DNA of 6,931 nt, taken from contig CAZMYR010000060.1 in the NCBI GenBank assembly GCA_964570585.1, forward strand, positions 1-6,931. Direction: 5' to 3'. This document shows, one piece after another, positions 5,084 to 6,931 of this stretch (the first letter of the stretch is position 1; the number at the start of each line of letters is the position of its first letter). The notes below the pieces were generated by a model. It did no database searches. It was given only the letters and a program-made list of their open reading frames with translations, and was not told the origin of the DNA. The position numbers and the translations under genes were made by a program. Origin of the DNA: G020354945 sp964570585. GTDB taxonomy: Bacteria > Omnitrophota > Gorgyraeia > JABMRG01 > JAFGKX01.

Positions 5084-5992
5084 GTGTATAAGTTATCTCG
5101 ACTTATATATTCTGATAAATATTTAGTCGATATTGGTACTCATGTATTTCCTACCACAAAATATCAACTTCTGTATCAAAGACTAATAAAAGAAGGTCTT
5201 TTTAAAAAAGAAGACTTGATATACCCATCTCCAGCAACAGACGAAGAGATCCTGTTTGTCCACACAAAAAATTATCTAGAAAAACTTAAAAAAGGCACCC
5301 TTTCGTTAGATGATCTTTTTAGATTGGAACTGCCCTATTCAAAAGAATTAGTCCAGGCCTCCTTGATATGTGCTAAAGGCACTATATTAGCCTGTCAGCA
5401 CGCCCTAGAAGATGGTATCTGTGTTCATGTAGGCGGCGGCTTTCATCATGCCTTTGCAGACCACGGAGAAGGTTTCTGTGTATTTAATGATATAGCCATT
5501 GGTATACGCAGTTTACAAAAGAATAATCGAATTGAAAGAATAGCAATAATTGATTGCGACCTACATCAAGGCAACGGCACTGCTGATATTTTCGCAAAAG
5601 ATAAAAACGTATTTACATTTTCTATTCATCAGGAAAATAATTATCCTGCAATAAAACCACCCAGTGACATAGATATTGGGCTTTCTGATGGATGTAAAGA
5701 TAAAGAATACTTAAGCCACCTTAGAAAAAATGTAATTAAAATCATTGGAAATTTTAAGCCGGAATTAATAGTTTATGTTGCTGGAGCTGACCCATATGAG
5801 AAAGACCAGTTGGGGGGTCTTTCGATTAGTATGGAAGGGTTCAAACGAAGGGATAAGGTTGTCTTTGATAATGCGAAGCAGCATAATATCCCGGTAGCAG
5901 CTGTTTTGGCCGGAGGCTATGCTGTTAATATAGAAGATACAATACAGATTCATTATAATATGATTATGGAAGCGAAAGGAGTAAGGGAATAA
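5084..5992 (+). CDS. Histone deacetylase-family zinc hydrolase (class IV-like)
   Basis: A 302-residue single-domain enzyme of the arginase/deacetylase fold, full length for the bacterial HDAC/AcuC-like family. Visible landmarks are the catalytic tandem His in GGGFHHA (H121, H122), EGFCVFNDIA (129-138), the zinc ligands D159 and H161 in DCDLHQGNG, D236 in VAGADPYEKDQLGGLSIS, and the late GGY motif (LAGGYAVN) supplying the transition-state Tyr. All key residues are intact, so it is probably active. Substrates in the family include acetyl-lysine on proteins and small acetylated amines or polyamines; the sequence does not decide which. There is no signal peptide, so it is cytoplasmic. The only sensible start is GTG 5084, preceded by CAGGA at 5071-5075; homologues begin similarly at LIYSDKYLVDIGTHVFPTTKY-like sequence. 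ATG 5082 is out of frame. Confidence 0.92.
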   Translation: MYKLSRLIYSDKYLVDIGTHVFPTTKYQLLYQRLIKEGLFKKEDLIYPSPATDEEILFVHTKNYLEKLKKGTLSLDDLFRLELPYSKELVQASLICAKGTILACQHALEDGICVHVGGGFHHAFADHGEGFCVFNDIAIGIRSLQKNNRIERIAIIDCDLHQGNGTADIFAKDKNVFTFSIHQENNYPAIKPPSDIDIGLSDGCKDKEYLSHLRKNVIKIIGNFKPELIVYVAGADPYEKDQLGGLSISMEGFKRRDKVVFDNAKQHNIPVAAVLAGGYAVNIEDTIQIHYNMIMEAKGVRE

Positions 5993-5999
5993 CACCGTA

Positions 6000-6082
6000 G
6001 GATGCACCGTTTCTGAAAGCAAAGTAGCAAATGTCCCCTTTACGGGGACACTTGCCCCTTTGTTTTCCCAAACGGTGCATTC
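6000..6082. repeat. Palindrome copy 2, same family as 3708-3784
   Basis: The centre TGTCCCC-TTTAC-GGGGACA (6032-6050) lies inside arms 6003-6031 and 6051-6079, and pairing continues to 6000/6082. Bases 6003-6079 align with 3708-3784 without gaps at 58 of 77 positions, in the same orientation, and keep the same A-C mismatch (6031/6051). There are a few mismatched pairs, so this copy is more decayed. It fills the gap between the deacetylase stop and the nitroreductase start, leaving only the ribosome-binding site outside. No T-run follows. Confidence 0.93.
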
Positions 6083-6095
6083 CTCGGAAGGTATC

Positions 6096-6779
6096 ATGAA
6101 AATGAAGCGTTATTTATGGATTTTTATAATTGCACTTGTTATAATAGTAGCAGTTTTGCCGAAAATATCAAACGCAGAGAAGATGAAAGAAAAAAGTGAA
6201 ATTATTCAATTATCTAAGCCTAAATTAGATGGAGAAATTTCGGTTGAGAAGGCTATCAGTAAAAGACGCTCAATAAGAAGTTATGCAAGGCGTGAACTTA
6301 CTCTTGAGCAGATAAGCCAGCTACTTTGGGCAGCCCAGGGAATTACAGATAAATTTAGAGGATTTAGAGCAGCACCTTCAGCAGGAGCGCTTTATCCACT
6401 TGAAATCTACATTGCAAACAAAGATGGATTATTTCATTATATACCCCAAGGCCATAGATTAGAAAAGATTTCTTCGGAGGATGTAAGAAGGAGTCTTTCG
6501 CAAGCTGCATTAGGTCAGCCCTGGGTAGCAGAAGCAGCAATTGATATAATAATTTGCGCTGTCTATGAACGGGTCACGTCCAGATACGGCCAGAGGGGAA
6601 TTCGCTACACAGACATAGAGGTTGGCCATGCTGCTGAGAATATACATCTTCAGGCAGTAGCTTTAGGATTATCATCAATGCCTATCGGCGCTTTTAGAGA
6701 TGAAGCTGTTTCTAAGATTTTATCTTTGCCTGAAGATGAAAGACCATTATATATAATACCTGTGGGATATAAGAAATAG
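6096..6779 (+). CDS. Exported SagB/ThcOx-type nitroreductase-family FMN oxidoreductase
   Basis: A 227-residue protein from ATG 6096. It has an N-terminal signal sequence (KMKR, hydrophobic residues 6-22, probable cleavage after Ser-Asn-Ala27) and then one nitroreductase-like domain. Family marks are SKRRSIRSY (55-63; the Arg pair binds FMN phosphate in the family), a PSAGALYPLEIY motif (94-105) typical of SagB/ThcOx dehydrogenases, GHAAENIHLQAVALGL (177-192) and the C-terminal LPEDERPLYIIPVGY. Such enzymes use FMN for hydride transfer; SagB oxidises azolines in RiPP maturation, but no YcaO or precursor peptide is present here, so the substrate is unknown. GGAAGG (6086-6091) supports ATG 6096, or the near-equivalent ATG 6102. 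The frame is open upstream to TTG 6060 inside the palindrome, which is not favoured. A tRNA gene follows after four bases. Confidence 0.88.
   Translation: MKMKRYLWIFIIALVIIVAVLPKISNAEKMKEKSEIIQLSKPKLDGEISVEKAISKRRSIRSYARRELTLEQISQLLWAAQGITDKFRGFRAAPSAGALYPLEIYIANKDGLFHYIPQGHRLEKISSEDVRRSLSQAALGQPWVAEAAIDIIICAVYERVTSRYGQRGIRYTDIEVGHAAENIHLQAVALGLSSMPIGAFRDEAVSKILSLPEDERPLYIIPVGYKK
6752..6757 (+). promoter_or_regulatory. Possible -10 box for the tRNA gene, inside the nitroreductase 3' end
   Basis: A perfect TATAAT lies 26 bases before the mature tRNA 5' end, so transcription would start near 6764. The best -35 candidate, TTGCCT (6726-6731), has an overlong 20-base spacer, so this is a weak call. 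It overlaps coding sequence, which by itself could yield the hexamer by chance in AT-rich DNA. Confidence 0.3.
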
Positions 6780-6783
6780 TTTT

Positions 6784-6859
6784 GGGGCAGTGGCGCAATT
6801 GGGAGCGCACCAGAATCGCACTCTGGGGGTTACGGGTTCAAGTCCCGTCTGCTCCACCA
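6784..6859 (+). tRNA. tRNA-Ala (anticodon CGC)
   Basis: A complete 76-base cloverleaf with CCA encoded. The acceptor stem GGGGCAG (6784-6790) pairs with CTGCTCC (6849-6855) and contains the G3.U70 wobble (6786/6853) that marks alanine tRNAs, with discriminator A73. The D stem is GCGC/GCGC with GG in the loop (6801-6802). The anticodon stem CCAGA/TCTGG encloses the loop ATCGCAC, giving anticodon CGC (6817-6819), which reads GCG. The T stem ACGGG/CCCGT encloses TTCAAGT. The loop has A32 and C38, a non-standard closing pair. It lies four bases after the nitroreductase stop, so it is either cut out of that mRNA or has a promoter inside the gene. Confidence 0.97.
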
Positions 6860-6879
6860 AATATCCCGATTGGTGGAGC
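6851..6879. repeat. Inverted repeat of the tRNA 3' end
   Basis: GCTCCACCAA (6851-6860), the tRNA acceptor 3' strand plus CCA and one more base, is perfectly complementary to TTGGTGGAGC (6870-6879), with a nine-base loop ATATCCCGA. In the precursor RNA this hairpin would compete with the acceptor stem. It is inverted, so it is not a prophage-type direct-repeat attachment site. Confidence 0.8.
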
Positions 6880-6914
6880 GTCTATCGCTCCGTTCGAACC
6901 TATTTTAAAGGTTC
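6875..6914. repeat. Two further hairpins downstream of the tRNA
   Basis: GGAGCG (6875-6880) pairs with CGCTCC (6886-6891) across TCTAT. GAACCT (6896-6901) pairs with AGGTTC (6909-6914) across ATTTTAA. The first hairpin shares GGAGC with the inverted repeat of the tRNA end, so the two folds exclude each other. No clear T-run follows, although the second could be a weak terminator. Nothing else is visible up to the window end. Confidence 0.6.
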
Positions 6915-6931
6915 CCCTTAAAATTACCCCA

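Noticed and set aside
5061..5126. 21-codon frame starting at ATG 5061
   Set aside because: It overlaps the deacetylase N-terminus out of frame and has no sign of selection.
6851..6879. Integrase attachment site at the tRNA 3' end
   Set aside because: The repeated tRNA-end sequence is inverted, not direct, and no integrase gene is visible.

Overview
The window looks like the genome of an uncultured Gram-negative bacterium with AT-rich DNA. The signs are signal peptides, an ExbB/ExbD/TonB energy-transducing set and a very long exported TPR protein. The gene style, the small hairpin-rich intergenic boxes and the TPR-ExbB-ExbD-TonB-zinc-ribbon order recall the candidate phylum Omnitrophota (OP3) and its relatives. 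That placement is inference from gene style, not proof. All genes are on the + strand and packed tightly; no gap exceeds about 110 bases.

Region 1 (1-4720) is an envelope module. Two near-identical 22-base direct repeats and a good sigma70-like promoter precede an exported protein with about 21 TPR units (108-2639). After it come an ExbB/TolQ-type proton channel subunit (2667-3296), an ExbD/TolR-type partner overlapping it by ATGA (3293-3700), a TonB-family protein (start most likely 3792, end 4493) and a 74-residue protein with one membrane segment and a CxxC...CxxC zinc ribbon (4496-4720). The likely logic is that ExbB-ExbD use the proton gradient to drive the TonB-like protein across the periplasm, where the TPR protein may be scaffold or client. 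No outer-membrane receptor, Pal or TolB is in the window, so the cargo or task is unknown.

Region 2 (4721-6779) holds a 69-residue winged-helix protein, a class IV-like histone-deacetylase-fold enzyme starting at GTG 5084 with its zinc ligands intact, and an exported SagB/ThcOx-type nitroreductase. Region 3 (6780-6931) is a complete tRNA-Ala(CGC) only four bases after the nitroreductase stop, followed by overlapping inverted repeats.

The most unusual content is the repeat DNA. Two 77-base palindromes of one family (3708-3784 and 6003-6079, the second pairing out to 6000-6082) sit just before the tonB-like and nitroreductase starts. They are about 75% identical, align without gaps, and differ by five fully compensatory base-pair changes. 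A second, looser family of CCC...GGGATTAAT hairpins lies around the winged-helix gene. A related palindrome appears to have been inserted in frame inside the TPR gene, resembling the palindromic elements known to invade Rickettsia genes.
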